A stretch of 10,869 nt of DNA from Thermoplasmata archaeon (GCA_030039825.1 JASHUV010000015.1:1-10869); one strand, 5' to 3'. Positions 1-8,692 are shown, counted from the stretch's first letter. The notes: a model not told the origin generated them from the sequence alone. A program made the numbers and translations.

Positions 1-1298
1 CGGCCGAGCGCGGCGAGGAGCGGGTCGTCCTGCAGGGCCGGGATCGTCTCGGAGATCGGGACGTCGACGACGATCTCCCTCGTCCGGCCGCCGCGGCCCC
101 GGGAGACGATCGTCGCGCGGATGAGCCCGAGGGACTCGAGCTCGGAGAGGTAGTTCGAGATCGACCGCGCATGGAGAGGGGCGAGCCCGAGCCGCTGGGC
201 GAGGCGGGCGTAGGCGGCGTAGACGTCCCCGGTCTGGAGGCCGTCCCGGCGGCGCTCGGAGAGCTGGAGGATGGCGTAGAGGAGGACCTTGCAGTGGGAG
301 GGGAGGGTCCGGCAGCACTCGAGGATGATGTCCTGCTCGAGGCGGCTCTTCGCCTTGACGACGTGGTCCGGCGTGATCCGCTTGGCGCGGTCGCGCTCGG
401 CCATCTCGGCGGCGAGCCTCAGGAGCGCGAGGGCCCGGCGGGCGTCCCCGTTCTCGAGGGCGGCGTACGCCGCGCAGCGCTGCAGGACCCCGGGGTCGAG
501 GACCCCGGGCCGGAAGACGACGGCGGCGCGGTCGCGCAGGATGTCCTCGAGCTGGGGGGCGTCGTACGGCGGGAAGACGATCTTCTCCTCGTTCAGGCGG
601 CTCCGCACCCGGGCGTCGAGCTGGTTCGTGAACTTGAGGTCGTTCGAGATGCCGACAAGGCAGAGCCGCGCCGAGCCGAGCTCGGTGTTGACCTGGGAGA
701 GCGTGTACAGCACCCCGTCGCCCGACCGGGCGACGAGCCGGTCGATCTCGTCGAGGACGAGGACGACGATCCCCTCCCGCCGGTCGATCAGCTCCCGGAG
801 CGCGGCCTGGACGCGGTCGAGCGACCATCCCGTCGGGATCCGGTCGGACTCCTTCGCGGCGAGGGCGTTCCCGAACGTCTGCAGGAGGCTATAGGGCGTG
901 TCGACGTTGGCGCAGTTCACCGTCACGAAGGCGACCTTCGGCCTCGGCTCGGTGCGGCGCTGGATGTCGGCGCGGACCTGGGCGACGACGGCGGTCTTCC
1001 CCGTCCCGATCTTCCCGTAGATGATGAGGTTCGACGGGAGCTCGCCGCGCAGCGCGGGAGCGAGGACCTCGGCGACCTGGCGGATCTGGTGCTCCCGGTG
1101 GGGGAGGCGGGGGGGGATGTACGACTCCCTCAGGACCTCGCGGGAGCCCTGGAAGAGCTCCTGGGAGGAGCGCATCACGGCGTCGAAGAGCTCGGAGGAG
1201 GCGCTCGCCGCCGCCGGGGTGGGCGACGGCGGCGGGACGGCGCCGACGCGCTCCCCGACCGGGGCGAGCGGGTCGTTCGACGCCTCGAGACGCTCCAT
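1..1298 (-). CDS. cdc6: Orc1/Cdc6-family replication initiator, AAA+ ATPase (3' end cut by window edge)
   Basis: Archaeal Orc1/Cdc6 proteins bind origin DNA, load the MCM helicase and hydrolyse ATP. The 432 residues visible show the full family layout. An Ala/Pro-rich N-terminal segment occupies about residues 1-35. Walker A is GKIGTGKT (95-102) and Walker B is VLDEID (181-186). Sensor 1 lies in GISNDLKF, with Asn219. It is followed by the box VII-like LDARVRSRL (arginines at 230, 232 and 234). Sensor 2 is GDARRAL (284-290). A C-terminal winged-helix region runs from about 330 to the edge. All ATPase motifs are intact. The ATG at 1298 is the only reasonable start: the upstream in-frame stop is at 1395-1397, with no ATG, GTG or TTG between. 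The protein is already slightly longer than many relatives because of its N-terminal extension. No stop codon is seen before the left edge, but the winged helix looks nearly complete. The family call is secure; whether it acts as initiator or as a regulatory paralogue cannot be told. Confidence 0.95.
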   Translation of the reverse strand, partial: MERLEASNDPLAPVGERVGAVPPPSPTPAAASASSELFDAVMRSSQELFQGSREVLRESYIPPRLPHREHQIRQVAEVLAPALRGELPSNLIIYGKIGTGKTAVVAQVRADIQRRTEPRPKVAFVTVNCANVDTPYSLLQTFGNALAAKESDRIPTGWSLDRVQAALRELIDRREGIVVLVLDEIDRLVARSGDGVLYTLSQVNTELGSARLCLVGISNDLKFTNQLDARVRSRLNEEKIVFPPYDAPQLEDILRDRAAVVFRPGVLDPGVLQRCAAYAALENGDARRALALLRLAAEMAERDRAKRITPDHVVKAKSRLEQDIILECCRTLPSHCKVLLYAILQLSERRRDGLQTGDVYAAYARLAQRLGLAPLHARSISNYLSELESLGLIRATIVSRGRGGRTREIVVDVPISETIPALQDDPLLAALG

Positions 1299-1387
1299 CC
1301 TAACGTGCGGTCCCGCCGTCGTCGTCGGCGCGCCGGACGGGCTCCGGCGTCCCCGATGGCCTCGGGCGGAGGCGTCGAGGGGTCCGC

Positions 1388-1404
1388 GGCATATCTAACT
1401 TTTG
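1388..1404 (-). promoter_or_regulatory. Candidate BRE/TATA promoter for cdc6
   Basis: On the minus strand this reads CAAAAGTTAGATATGCC, the only AT-rich patch in the 200-nt gap between the surface-protein gene and cdc6. An A-rich BRE-like stretch is followed by a TATA-like TTAGATAT. Initiation about 25 nt downstream would give a leader of roughly 65-70 nt before the cdc6 ATG. The TATA match is imperfect, so this is inferred from position and base composition. No strong Shine-Dalgarno sequence stands out before the ATG, which is immediately preceded by TTAGG. Confidence 0.4.
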
Positions 1405-1447
1405 TCGCGGTCCTCGCGGTCGCGGGCGGATCGCCGGCCCGGACCCT

Positions 1448-1464
1448 CCGGAGTCGTCCTCCGG
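1448..1464. other. Short GC hairpin downstream of the surface-protein operon
   Basis: The arms CCGGAG and CTCCGG (6 bp) enclose a 5-nt loop, about 35 nt past the stop codon of the 1213-aa gene. No T-tract follows on the minus strand, and archaeal termination usually depends on T-rich runs, so this is not a convincing terminator. In such GC-rich DNA a stem of this size may be chance. The rest of the gap from 1299 to 1498 holds no gene or RNA that I can support. Confidence 0.2.
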
Positions 1465-1498
1465 GAGCCTCGGGACCGGGGAGGACGGCGAGCGGCCG

Positions 1499-4400
1499 CT
1501 ACGATCCCGGCGGCGGGAGCTCCTTCGGGGGCGGAGGCCGTCCCTCGGGGTAGCGCGGCGGCTCGGCGCGGACGGCGCTCTCCTCGGCCTGCCGCCAGCG
1601 GCCCCGGTAGATGAGCCCGAAGGCGACGGCCGCGACGAGGGCCGCGGCGAGCGCCACGGTGGCGGCGAGGAGCGCCGTCGCCGTCGACGAGGAGGTCCCG
1701 GACGCGGCGACCCCCGCGTAGATCGTGAGGTTCGCGGCGGCGGACGGCCCGGCGGGGTCGGTCAGGCGGAGCTCGACCGTGTAGGGGCCCGCCTTCGCGT
1801 AGGTGTGGCTGACCCCCTGGCCGTTCGCCGTCACGCCGTCGCCGAAGTTCCAGGCGAGGATCGGGGGTCCGGAGCCGCCGATCTCCACCGCCTGGAAGAT
1901 CCAGGCGAGCGTCGATCCGACGCCCTCGGAGGCGCTGATCCGCACGACGGGGCGCGCGTCGAGGGCGAGCTCGGTCTCCACCGTGACGGAGCCGCCGGTC
2001 GCGTTGTCCGTCGCGGTCAGGACGACGGTGTAGCTGCCCGAGGCGGCGTAGGTGTGGTTCTGGTACGGCCCCGCGTCGACGGCGCCGGTGCCGTCGCCGA
2101 AGAGCCAGGTGAAGTTGTACGGCCCCGGCGTCCCGCTCGCGCTCCCCACGAGGGCCACGGGGCTCCCGGCGAAGGGGATCGACGTCGAGACGGCGATGGC
2201 GGCCTGCGGCGCGGCGCCCGTCCCGACGTAGAGGTAGAGGCTCGGGATGAGCTCGGGGTCGTCGAGGGCGTCGGTGAGGTGCGCCTGCACGAGGTAGGTC
2301 CCCGTGGCGTTCAAGGTGATCGAGACGTTCGCCCAGCCGCTCGTCGCCGTGGCGTTCTCCGAGTTCGCGACGACCGGCGCGACGACGAGGGGGAAGCCGC
2401 CGGGCGTCGGCGGGCTCACCCTTTCGACGGTGAAGACGGCGTCGTTGAGGATGTCGTTGCTCCCCCCCGTGGTCGACGCGACGAGGCTCGCCGTGAACGG
2501 CGCCGGGCCCCCGTAGGCGGTCCCCGGGGCGGGGGCGAAGCCGGTCGAGACGAACGGCGCCGGCCAGCCCTCCGAGGGGCCGGAGACCGGCGCGAGGCCC
2601 GGCCCGTCGAGGTTCCAGGCGATGACCTCGGCGACGACGGCCTGCCCGTTGAGCACGGGGACCTCGAGGGTCGTGAGCGTCGTCTCGACGAGGTAGACCG
2701 GGGGCGAGGAGCTCGAGTTCGCGGGCCAGCTCGCCGTCAGCGTCGCGAGCGCCGTGGGGGACTGGGAGTAGTAGACGGAGTAGAGGTCGACCGGGCCGCC
2801 CGGCGAGGCCGGCGCGCCCCAGGTGAGGGCGACGGAGCCGTCGCCGGCGGAGATCGCGAGCGGGACGCCGCCCGGCGTGCCGGTGACGTTCACGAAGAAC
2901 GGTCCCGCCGTCGCGACGTTGCCGTCCGAGTCGTTCACCACGAGGTCGACCTCGAGGGTCCCGAGCCCGCTGCCGTAGGCGGCGAGGTAGCTCTCCGAGG
3001 GCGTCCCGCCCGAGATCGTCCCGATCGAGCCGTTCCCGAGGGCGAAGCGGTAGGTGTAGGGGGCGCGCCCCCCGAGCGCCGTCCCGTAGAGGGTGAGCGA
3101 GAGCGCGGGGGCCAGGAGGTCGAACGTCGAGGGAAGGAGCGTCGCCGTGAGCGGGAAGTCGGTCGCCGGGGCCGCGAGGCCCGTCGGGAGGCTCTGACCG
3201 GCCGCGCCGCTCACCTCCGTCGTGTGGACCTCGATCGTGTAGGAGGTCCCCGCGGAGAGGTTGCCGATGACGCCCGAGTCGGCGAGGGGGTCGGCGATCG
3301 GCACGATCGTCGGGCTGCCCCCGGCGGTCGGCGTCGCGACGATCGAGAAGTTGCGCACGTTCGGCGCGAAGCTCGCGGGGAACGCCCACGCGACGAGGTA
3401 GCCGTCCGAGCGCGGCGCGGCGCCGGTCGGGACCGGGGCGGGGGTGTTGAGCGATCCGCAGGAGAGGCCGGAGGAGGGGAGCGTGCTGCGGCCCTCGATC
3501 GGGACCCCGGCCGCGCCGGCGTCCGGGACCTCGTAGAAGGCGTAGTAGAACGTGCCCCCGGTCGCCGGGTTCCCCCGTGGGAAGGAGGCGTTCCAGAACG
3601 CGTCCTCCGAGCCGTTCGAGGCCCCGGGCTCCCTCGTGCCGTTGAGGGTCATCGGCGTCGGGGCGGTCCCGCCGGAGGAGAAGCACCAGTCGGCGAGGAA
3701 GACCACGTTCGCCGTCCCGCGGGGGTCGGTGACCCGCACGCTCACGTTGACCTCGGTCGAGTTCGCGGCGACCGACGCCGCGCTATACAGGACCGGGGCG
3801 GCGTCGGTCGCGCTGCCGTTCGGGGCGAAGGTCGCGGGGAGGCCGCCGACGACGTCGGTCGCGTTCGCGCCGTAGGCGATCCAGGAGCGCCCGCCGCTCG
3901 AGGCGAGCGAGAGCCCCGGATAGTCGATGACGCCGTTGTCGGAGGCGATCGAGGGGCAGTTCGTGAGCTCGCTTTCCCCCGAGCAGGCCCCGGAGCTCGA
4001 CCACGGCGCCATCTCCGGGTAGGGGTCGACGTAGGCGAGGGTCGTGGCGTCCCAGGAGGAGGCGTTCGTGACGGCCGGGACGGCGACCGCCGCCCCGATC
4101 GCGCTCCGGTAGGAGTCGCAGTCGGGCAGGCCCGAGACGTTGAACGAGGGGCAGTTCGTCCAGCCGTACCCCATCCCGTCGCCGAACGCCCAGTCCGCGA
4201 CGCTCCCCGCCGGGGCGTCGATCGGTTCGACGTCCCCGCCGGTGACGAGGCTGCCGATCGGATACTGCCAGACCGTCGAGAGGAGGGCATCGGAGGAGTC
4301 GTTCGCGTAGACGATGAGCCCGTGCCCGCCGCCGTCGGTGATCGTGACGTGGAGCACGTCGCCCGGCGCGAAGACGGGAACGGGCGAGAAGCCCGGCGCG

Positions 4401-5140
4401 CCCATCCCCGACTCGACGACGTCGTCGAGGCAGAAGGAGTCGCCCTCGAACTCGTAGAGGGCGGTCGTGTTCTCGCACCGGGGATCGCAGCTTCCCGGCG
4501 CGTCGAGGCCCCAGACCGGCGCCCGGACGGCCCACCCGCCCGCGACGCTGAGGCTCCCCCCCGGAGGGGCGAAGTCGATGCGCAGGAGCGAGACCCCGTC
4601 GAGGGAGCAGGAGACCCCCCGGACGGGGACGCTCAGGAAGAACTGCGAGAGGTCGATCGCCGGGCTCGTCCCGGCCTTCGGGAGCTCGACGGTGATCTCG
4701 AAGCGCGAGCCGGAGAGGCCCGAGCCGGATCCGAGCTCCACCCCCTCCTCGTCCGGACCGGGGACGCACCCCGTCCCGTTGTCGGCGCCGACGACGGCGG
4801 GAGGGGCGGGGCCGCCCCCGTAGAGCGTCGCCCAATCCGAGAGGAACGCCCCGCACCCGTTCGGCGGCGTCGGGGTCGGGGCCGTCCTCGCCGCGCCGAG
4901 GGCGACCAGCTTCGAGAAGGATGTCGGGGACGGGGCGCTGCCCGCCCGGGCCCCCGGCAACGCGCCGAGCGAGGCCGCCGAGCTCGCGATCAGGATCGCG
5001 ACAAGGCCGATCGCCGCGAGGAGCGTCCCGGCCGAGACCGTACGTCCCCTCCGGCCCCCCCGGGAGCGCCCGGGCCCGGTGCCCGGGCCCGGGACGACGT
5101 CCGGGACCGCCCTACGGGTTCGCCGGAGGGTTCGCTCCAT
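1499..5140 (-). CDS. Large cell-surface protein: unrecognised N-terminal domain, FnIII-like and PKD domains, C-terminal membrane anchor
   Basis: This 1213-residue protein is predicted to be exported and membrane-anchored. A basic N-terminus (Arg-rich, 1-33) precedes a hydrophobic signal segment at about 36-60. Residues 70-560 match no family I recognise; they contain about a dozen cysteines and many N-x-S/T sequons. FnIII-like modules lie near 568-653 and 757-858. A PKD-like or Ig-like sandwich lies between them (about 660-755), and another beta-rich stretch at 865-972. Two clear PKD domains follow: 975-1062 with WLFGDG and NHTY, and 1063-1143 with WNFGDG and SHTY. A single helix (about 1154-1177) then leads to a Pro-rich cytoplasmic tail containing PPPPKELPPP. 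The ATG at 5140 overlaps the upstream gene by 29 nt and is preceded by CCAGG, suggesting translational coupling. PKD and FnIII modules usually mediate protein or glycan contacts; an adhesin or surface-layer role is inference. No catalytic motif was seen. Confidence 0.88.
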   Translation of the reverse strand: MERTLRRTRRAVPDVVPGPGTGPGRSRGGRRGRTVSAGTLLAAIGLVAILIASSAASLGALPGARAGSAPSPTSFSKLVALGAARTAPTPTPPNGCGAFLSDWATLYGGGPAPPAVVGADNGTGCVPGPDEEGVELGSGSGLSGSRFEITVELPKAGTSPAIDLSQFFLSVPVRGVSCSLDGVSLLRIDFAPPGGSLSVAGGWAVRAPVWGLDAPGSCDPRCENTTALYEFEGDSFCLDDVVESGMGAPGFSPVPVFAPGDVLHVTITDGGGHGLIVYANDSSDALLSTVWQYPIGSLVTGGDVEPIDAPAGSVADWAFGDGMGYGWTNCPSFNVSGLPDCDSYRSAIGAAVAVPAVTNASSWDATTLAYVDPYPEMAPWSSSGACSGESELTNCPSIASDNGVIDYPGLSLASSGGRSWIAYGANATDVVGGLPATFAPNGSATDAAPVLYSAASVAANSTEVNVSVRVTDPRGTANVVFLADWCFSSGGTAPTPMTLNGTREPGASNGSEDAFWNASFPRGNPATGGTFYYAFYEVPDAGAAGVPIEGRSTLPSSGLSCGSLNTPAPVPTGAAPRSDGYLVAWAFPASFAPNVRNFSIVATPTAGGSPTIVPIADPLADSGVIGNLSAGTSYTIEVHTTEVSGAAGQSLPTGLAAPATDFPLTATLLPSTFDLLAPALSLTLYGTALGGRAPYTYRFALGNGSIGTISGGTPSESYLAAYGSGLGTLEVDLVVNDSDGNVATAGPFFVNVTGTPGGVPLAISAGDGSVALTWGAPASPGGPVDLYSVYYSQSPTALATLTASWPANSSSSPPVYLVETTLTTLEVPVLNGQAVVAEVIAWNLDGPGLAPVSGPSEGWPAPFVSTGFAPAPGTAYGGPAPFTASLVASTTGGSNDILNDAVFTVERVSPPTPGGFPLVVAPVVANSENATATSGWANVSITLNATGTYLVQAHLTDALDDPELIPSLYLYVGTGAAPQAAIAVSTSIPFAGSPVALVGSASGTPGPYNFTWLFGDGTGAVDAGPYQNHTYAASGSYTVVLTATDNATGGSVTVETELALDARPVVRISASEGVGSTLAWIFQAVEIGGSGPPILAWNFGDGVTANGQGVSHTYAKAGPYTVELRLTDPAGPSAAANLTIYAGVAASGTSSSTATALLAATVALAAALVAAVAFGLIYRGRWRQAEESAVRAEPPRYPEGRPPPPKELPPPGS

Positions 5141-8100
5141 CCTGGGACGGGGGCATCTCGGAGCCGCCCATCGGGGCCGTCGACGAGCCCGCGCCCGCGT
5201 CCATCGGTCCCGGGGGCATCGGCGCCGCGCCGCCGCCCCGGCGGGTCAGGAGAACGACCGCCGCGACGATGACGATCACGACGATGAGCGCGATCCCGAC
5301 GTAGTCGAGCAGCGGCACGCCCGCGGCCGCCTTGGTGGTGTTGTTGCAGTCCGTGCACGGCTTCGTGCCCGTCGAGCAGCTGTTCGTCGATTCGCAGCTC
5401 GGCGGCGTGACCGTGAGGGTGATGTTCAGATAGCTCGTGACCCCGGGCGTCAGGTCCACGAAGTTCGTGGAGGTGTTGTACCCGGCGAGCTTCACCGTGA
5501 CGTTGACGTGGGCCGTGGCGACGTAGGAGACGTCGAACACGCCCGAGACGACCGGGTAGGTCGACCCGTTGATGTACAGGATCGGCAGGTACTGACCGTT
5601 CGTCGCCGGCGAGATCGTCCCGGTGAGCGTCGCGCGGTTCGTCAGGAGGATCGCCGAGGCCCCGACCAGGTTGAGCGCCGCGCCGGCCTTGACCCCGTAG
5701 GTCTCGTTGTACGTCGAGTAGCCCTTCTCGTGGGCGACGATCGTGTAGGTGCCCCCGGGAAGCGCCTCGGAGAAGGAGGCCGTCGAACCGGACGGGTTCA
5801 ACGCCACGGCCGCCCCGTTGATGCTGACGGAGACCGGGTAGGGGGTCACCGTGCCGTTGATCCAGATCCCCTTCAAGCCCGCGAGGACCGTCGCGACGCC
5901 GTCCGGCGTGACCGAGACGGTCTCGTAGAACGGCGTGTACGCCGTCACGGGGACCGACTGGATCGTGAGGTTGTAGTACCCCCAGCCCGTCGAGATCGAG
6001 AAGCGGCCGGTCGAGCTCGAGTAGTCGGCGGACGGGATCGTCGATCCGTTCAGCGTGATCGAGATGTTCTGGAGGTCGCGCGTCCCGGTCGAGAGCGAGA
6101 CGGTCCCGACGATCGTGCCGTTCTCCTTCGGGAGGTTCAGGGCGACGTCGAGCTGCTTCAGGTTCGTCGTCCCCTCGATGACGCTCACCGACTGGTAGTT
6201 CGGGGCGAACGCCGAGATGTTGTAGGTCTCCCCGCCCGGCACGGTGACGTTGAAGAAGAGCCCGCCGGCGACGGAGCTCAGGGTCGGGGTGAGCTTGAGC
6301 CCGGTCGAGAGCTCCTGCACCGACGCCTGCACGCCCGCCACGGCCGGGGTCACCGTCGTGTCGATCCAGGAGCCCGGCTCGACGACGTAGTTCGCCGCGA
6401 GGTTGCCGCCCGTGTAGGTGAACGTCGCGGGGTCGGAGCTCGAGGTGGTCGCGCCGGAGAAGCTCGAGAACTCATTGATCGACGTCCCGCTCGGGGTCGG
6501 GATCCAGCTCGGGACGGAGACCGTCACCGAGACGTTCGAGTCGAGCCCGATCACCGTGTTCACGGCCGCCGTCGAGGTGGCGCCCCCGATCGTCAGCGTC
6601 GCGTTGAACCCCGTCACGTTGCTCGTGATCTCGAACGGGTGGACGAGGGCGATCATCTCCGTCGTGTTGTCGGTGCCCGCGCCGCTGCCGAACGTGCAGG
6701 TCGAGGACCGGCAGTCCTGCCAGGTCACGTACGCCCCCGAGCTCGTCGCCGCGATCGAGGTCTCGCCGAAGATCGGGACGGAATTGGGGAGGGAGCCGGG
6801 CGTGCTCGCCGCATCGGCGATCGGGAAGGGGTCCGACCACTGGGCGCCCCCGTCGGTGGAGATCAGCCCGAAGAGGTGGTAGTTGCCGTTCGAGGGGTTG
6901 GCGGCGTAGAACGTCACCCAGATGTCGCCGTTCGGGGCGACGGCGATCGCCGGGTCGTAGTAGAAATACGTCCCCGGGTCGTTCGGGGTGAGGTTCACCG
7001 TCGACGACCAGCCGGTCCCGGTGTTCCGGGTGAAGTCGATGCTCGGGAAGTCGGGCAGGGTCCCCTGGCCCGTCGACCGGTTGTCCATCCAGACGAGGTA
7101 CTGGTCGCCCTTGTACGCCGAGCCGCTCCAGTTGTCGACCGCGAGGGTCGGCGCCGAGGAGGAGTTGTAGAACCAGTCCGCCCCCCAGCCCGGCCGCATG
7201 TTGATGAGCTGGTAGATGACGCCCGTGAGCTCGGCGAAGCCGCCGAAGCTCGAGCCGCCGTTCGTGCTCGTGATCTCGTCGAACGTCCCCCGGACCAAGT
7301 CCTGGTAGGTCACGTAGAAGTCGTCGGCGCTCGCCGGCCCGACGGCGACGTGGACGTCGCTGTAGAGGGGGATGACGAGGCCGTAGGTGGTGATGTTCGA
7401 GTAGGACCAGTCGTAGACGCTCTGCTCGGTCGGGGCCGACCAGGTCGACCCGTAGTTCGAGCTCGAGGAGGTCCAGATCGAGAACTCCTCGTCCGAGAGG
7501 TCGGAGTAGTACCCGGTCCCCGAGGAGCCGGTCTCACAGATCTGGTAGCCCTTCGACCCGTAGACGAGGGAGAGGAGGCTGTAGGCGACGACCGCGTCCC
7601 CCGCGCTGTCCATGCCGAGGGAGTAGCCGGTCAGGGCGGTCCCGTAGAACTGGTAGAAGCCGGCGCTGCTCGAGCCGCAGGCGGGGTAGTACTCGGCCGG
7701 GATGGCGACCGCGCCGTTCCCGATCGGGACCGGCGTCCCCCAGGACGACCCGCCGTTCGTCGAGAGGTCGGCCGCGACGCCGCTCGTGGCGTTCTCGAAC
7801 GTCGCGTTCGGGTTGCAGTTGGCGAAGTCCGTCGAGTCGTAGAACTCGAAGCAGTTCGGGAGGTAGGCGGAGACGACGAGGAGGTTCGAGCCCTCGGAGG
7901 CGATGGCCGGGTCGTTCGGGTAGAAGCCGGTGAGCGACTCGAGCTCGGGGTCGACGCCCGCGGGGTAGTCCGGGTTCAGGACCGGCCCGCCGAAGATGTC
8001 CCCGTAGTCGACGTTCTTCGACGAGGTCCAGTTCGTCGCCTGGCCGAGGTAGGTCGTGGACCAGGAGGCGCCGCCGTTCTTGGAGATCGAGACGCCGGTG

Positions 8101-8669
8101 AAGCCGTGCGAGAACGGGAACGTCCCGAGGGTGATCGTGCTGAGGTCGGAGGAGTCGAAGGCGACGGTCGCGAGGTCGGAGGGCGAGCCGCCGATCTGCA
8201 CCGTGCCGCCGGTCTGGCTGTAGTTGCCGATGTACCAGTTGGAGGCGGTCGAAGCGCCCGCCGCGACGGGCGACGGGGTGTGCCCGATCGCGGAGATCGA
8301 CGCGAGCGTCGGGGAGCGGGCGCCGGTGAGGCTCGGCTCGTACGGTCCCGCGGAGTAGGGGAGGAAGCGGTCGGAGGTCGGACCCGGTGTGGCGCCGGCC
8401 GCGCTCGAGGGTGCCCCGACCCCGGTCGCGGTCGCGGCCAGCGCCACGTGGGGCGAGGCGGCGGACACGACGGGCGAAGCGGCCGAGGTGGCGGAGGCGG
8501 CGGACGTGCCGCCGAAGGCGCCCGACGCGCCCCCGAGGGCCAGCGTCGGCACCAGGAGCGCGATGAGGAGGAGGGCCGGGGTGACCGAGCCCCGGCGGCC
8601 GAGGCGGGCCGGGGGCGCCGGGGAGAGTTCGTCGCGGGACGGCGCACATGCCTGACTGGGTCCGTTCAT
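5112..8669 (-). CDS. Surface-anchored Asp-box (BNR) beta-propeller protein with PEGA-like modules
   Basis: This protein has 1185 residues. A signal segment at about 29-52 (TPALLLIALLVPTLAL) follows a 27-residue N-region and leads into an Ala/Ser-rich linker. Residues 140-680 hold repeated Asp-box turns: SKNGGASW (196-203), STNGGSSW (303-310), NYGSTW (405-410), STNGGSSF (468-475) and STDGGAQW (604-611). This pattern marks sialidase-like or Vps10-like beta-propellers. Residues 760-1090 look like about four beta-sandwich modules of the carboxypeptidase-regulatory or PEGA type, for example LPGGTYTIVAHEKGY near 970-984. A four-Cys stalk (1092, 1098, 1105, 1108), a membrane helix (about 1121-1142), TRR and a Gly/Pro/Met-rich tail end the protein. 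The ATG at 8669 lies 23 nt after the upstream stop, with SD-like GGCGGAG in the gap; the open frame continues upstream but out of register with any gene. Asp-boxes alone do not prove enzyme activity, and I do not see a sialidase arginine triad. A binding or structural role is at least as likely. Confidence 0.88.
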   Translation of the reverse strand: MNGPSQACAPSRDELSPAPPARLGRRGSVTPALLLIALLVPTLALGGASGAFGGTSAASATSAASPVVSAASPHVALAATATGVGAPSSAAGATPGPTSDRFLPYSAGPYEPSLTGARSPTLASISAIGHTPSPVAAGASTASNWYIGNYSQTGGTVQIGGSPSDLATVAFDSSDLSTITLGTFPFSHGFTGVSISKNGGASWSTTYLGQATNWTSSKNVDYGDIFGGPVLNPDYPAGVDPELESLTGFYPNDPAIASEGSNLLVVSAYLPNCFEFYDSTDFANCNPNATFENATSGVAADLSTNGGSSWGTPVPIGNGAVAIPAEYYPACGSSSAGFYQFYGTALTGYSLGMDSAGDAVVAYSLLSLVYGSKGYQICETGSSGTGYYSDLSDEEFSIWTSSSSNYGSTWSAPTEQSVYDWSYSNITTYGLVIPLYSDVHVAVGPASADDFYVTYQDLVRGTFDEITSTNGGSSFGGFAELTGVIYQLINMRPGWGADWFYNSSSAPTLAVDNWSGSAYKGDQYLVWMDNRSTGQGTLPDFPSIDFTRNTGTGWSSTVNLTPNDPGTYFYYDPAIAVAPNGDIWVTFYAANPSNGNYHLFGLISTDGGAQWSDPFPIADAASTPGSLPNSVPIFGETSIAATSSGAYVTWQDCRSSTCTFGSGAGTDNTTEMIALVHPFEITSNVTGFNATLTIGGATSTAAVNTVIGLDSNVSVTVSVPSWIPTPSGTSINEFSSFSGATTSSSDPATFTYTGGNLAANYVVEPGSWIDTTVTPAVAGVQASVQELSTGLKLTPTLSSVAGGLFFNVTVPGGETYNISAFAPNYQSVSVIEGTTNLKQLDVALNLPKENGTIVGTVSLSTGTRDLQNISITLNGSTIPSADYSSSTGRFSISTGWGYYNLTIQSVPVTAYTPFYETVSVTPDGVATVLAGLKGIWINGTVTPYPVSVSINGAAVALNPSGSTASFSEALPGGTYTIVAHEKGYSTYNETYGVKAGAALNLVGASAILLTNRATLTGTISPATNGQYLPILYINGSTYPVVSGVFDVSYVATAHVNVTVKLAGYNTSTNFVDLTPGVTSYLNITLTVTPPSCESTNSCSTGTKPCTDCNNTTKAAAGVPLLDYVGIALIVVIVIVAAVVLLTRRGGGAAPMPPGPMDAGAGSSTAPMGGSEMPPSQDGANPPANP

Positions 8670-8678
8670 GGTTGGTTC

Positions 8679-8686
8679 GCTCCGCC
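8679..8686 (-). promoter_or_regulatory. Likely ribosome binding site of the Asp-box protein gene
   Basis: The minus strand reads GGCGGAGC, with its GGAG core ending 10 nt before the ATG at 8669. It sits in the 23-nt spacer after the TGA of the upstream gene. It supports this ATG over the longer open frame, which would read antiparallel to no known domain and run through the upstream gene. The spacing is slightly long for a Shine-Dalgarno site. Confidence 0.5.
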
Positions 8687-8692
8687 TGGTAC

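Noticed and set aside
171..1553. 460-aa open frame on the plus strand opposite cdc6
   Set aside because: Glu/Gly/Arg/Val-rich translation without motifs. The minus strand encodes an intact AAA+ ATPase.
4990..5050. Twin-arginine export signals in the two complete surface proteins
   Set aside because: Paired arginines precede both hydrophobic segments (also near 8590 in the second gene), but the residues after them (RGRTVSA, RGSVTPA) do not fit the Tat consensus; ordinary Sec signals are more likely.
1805..5272. 1155-aa open frame on the plus strand opposite the FnIII/PKD protein gene
   Set aside because: It is an antisense shadow caused by GC-ending codons. Its translation is Arg/Gly/Asp/Val-rich with no domain, while the minus strand shows clear PKD and FnIII modules.
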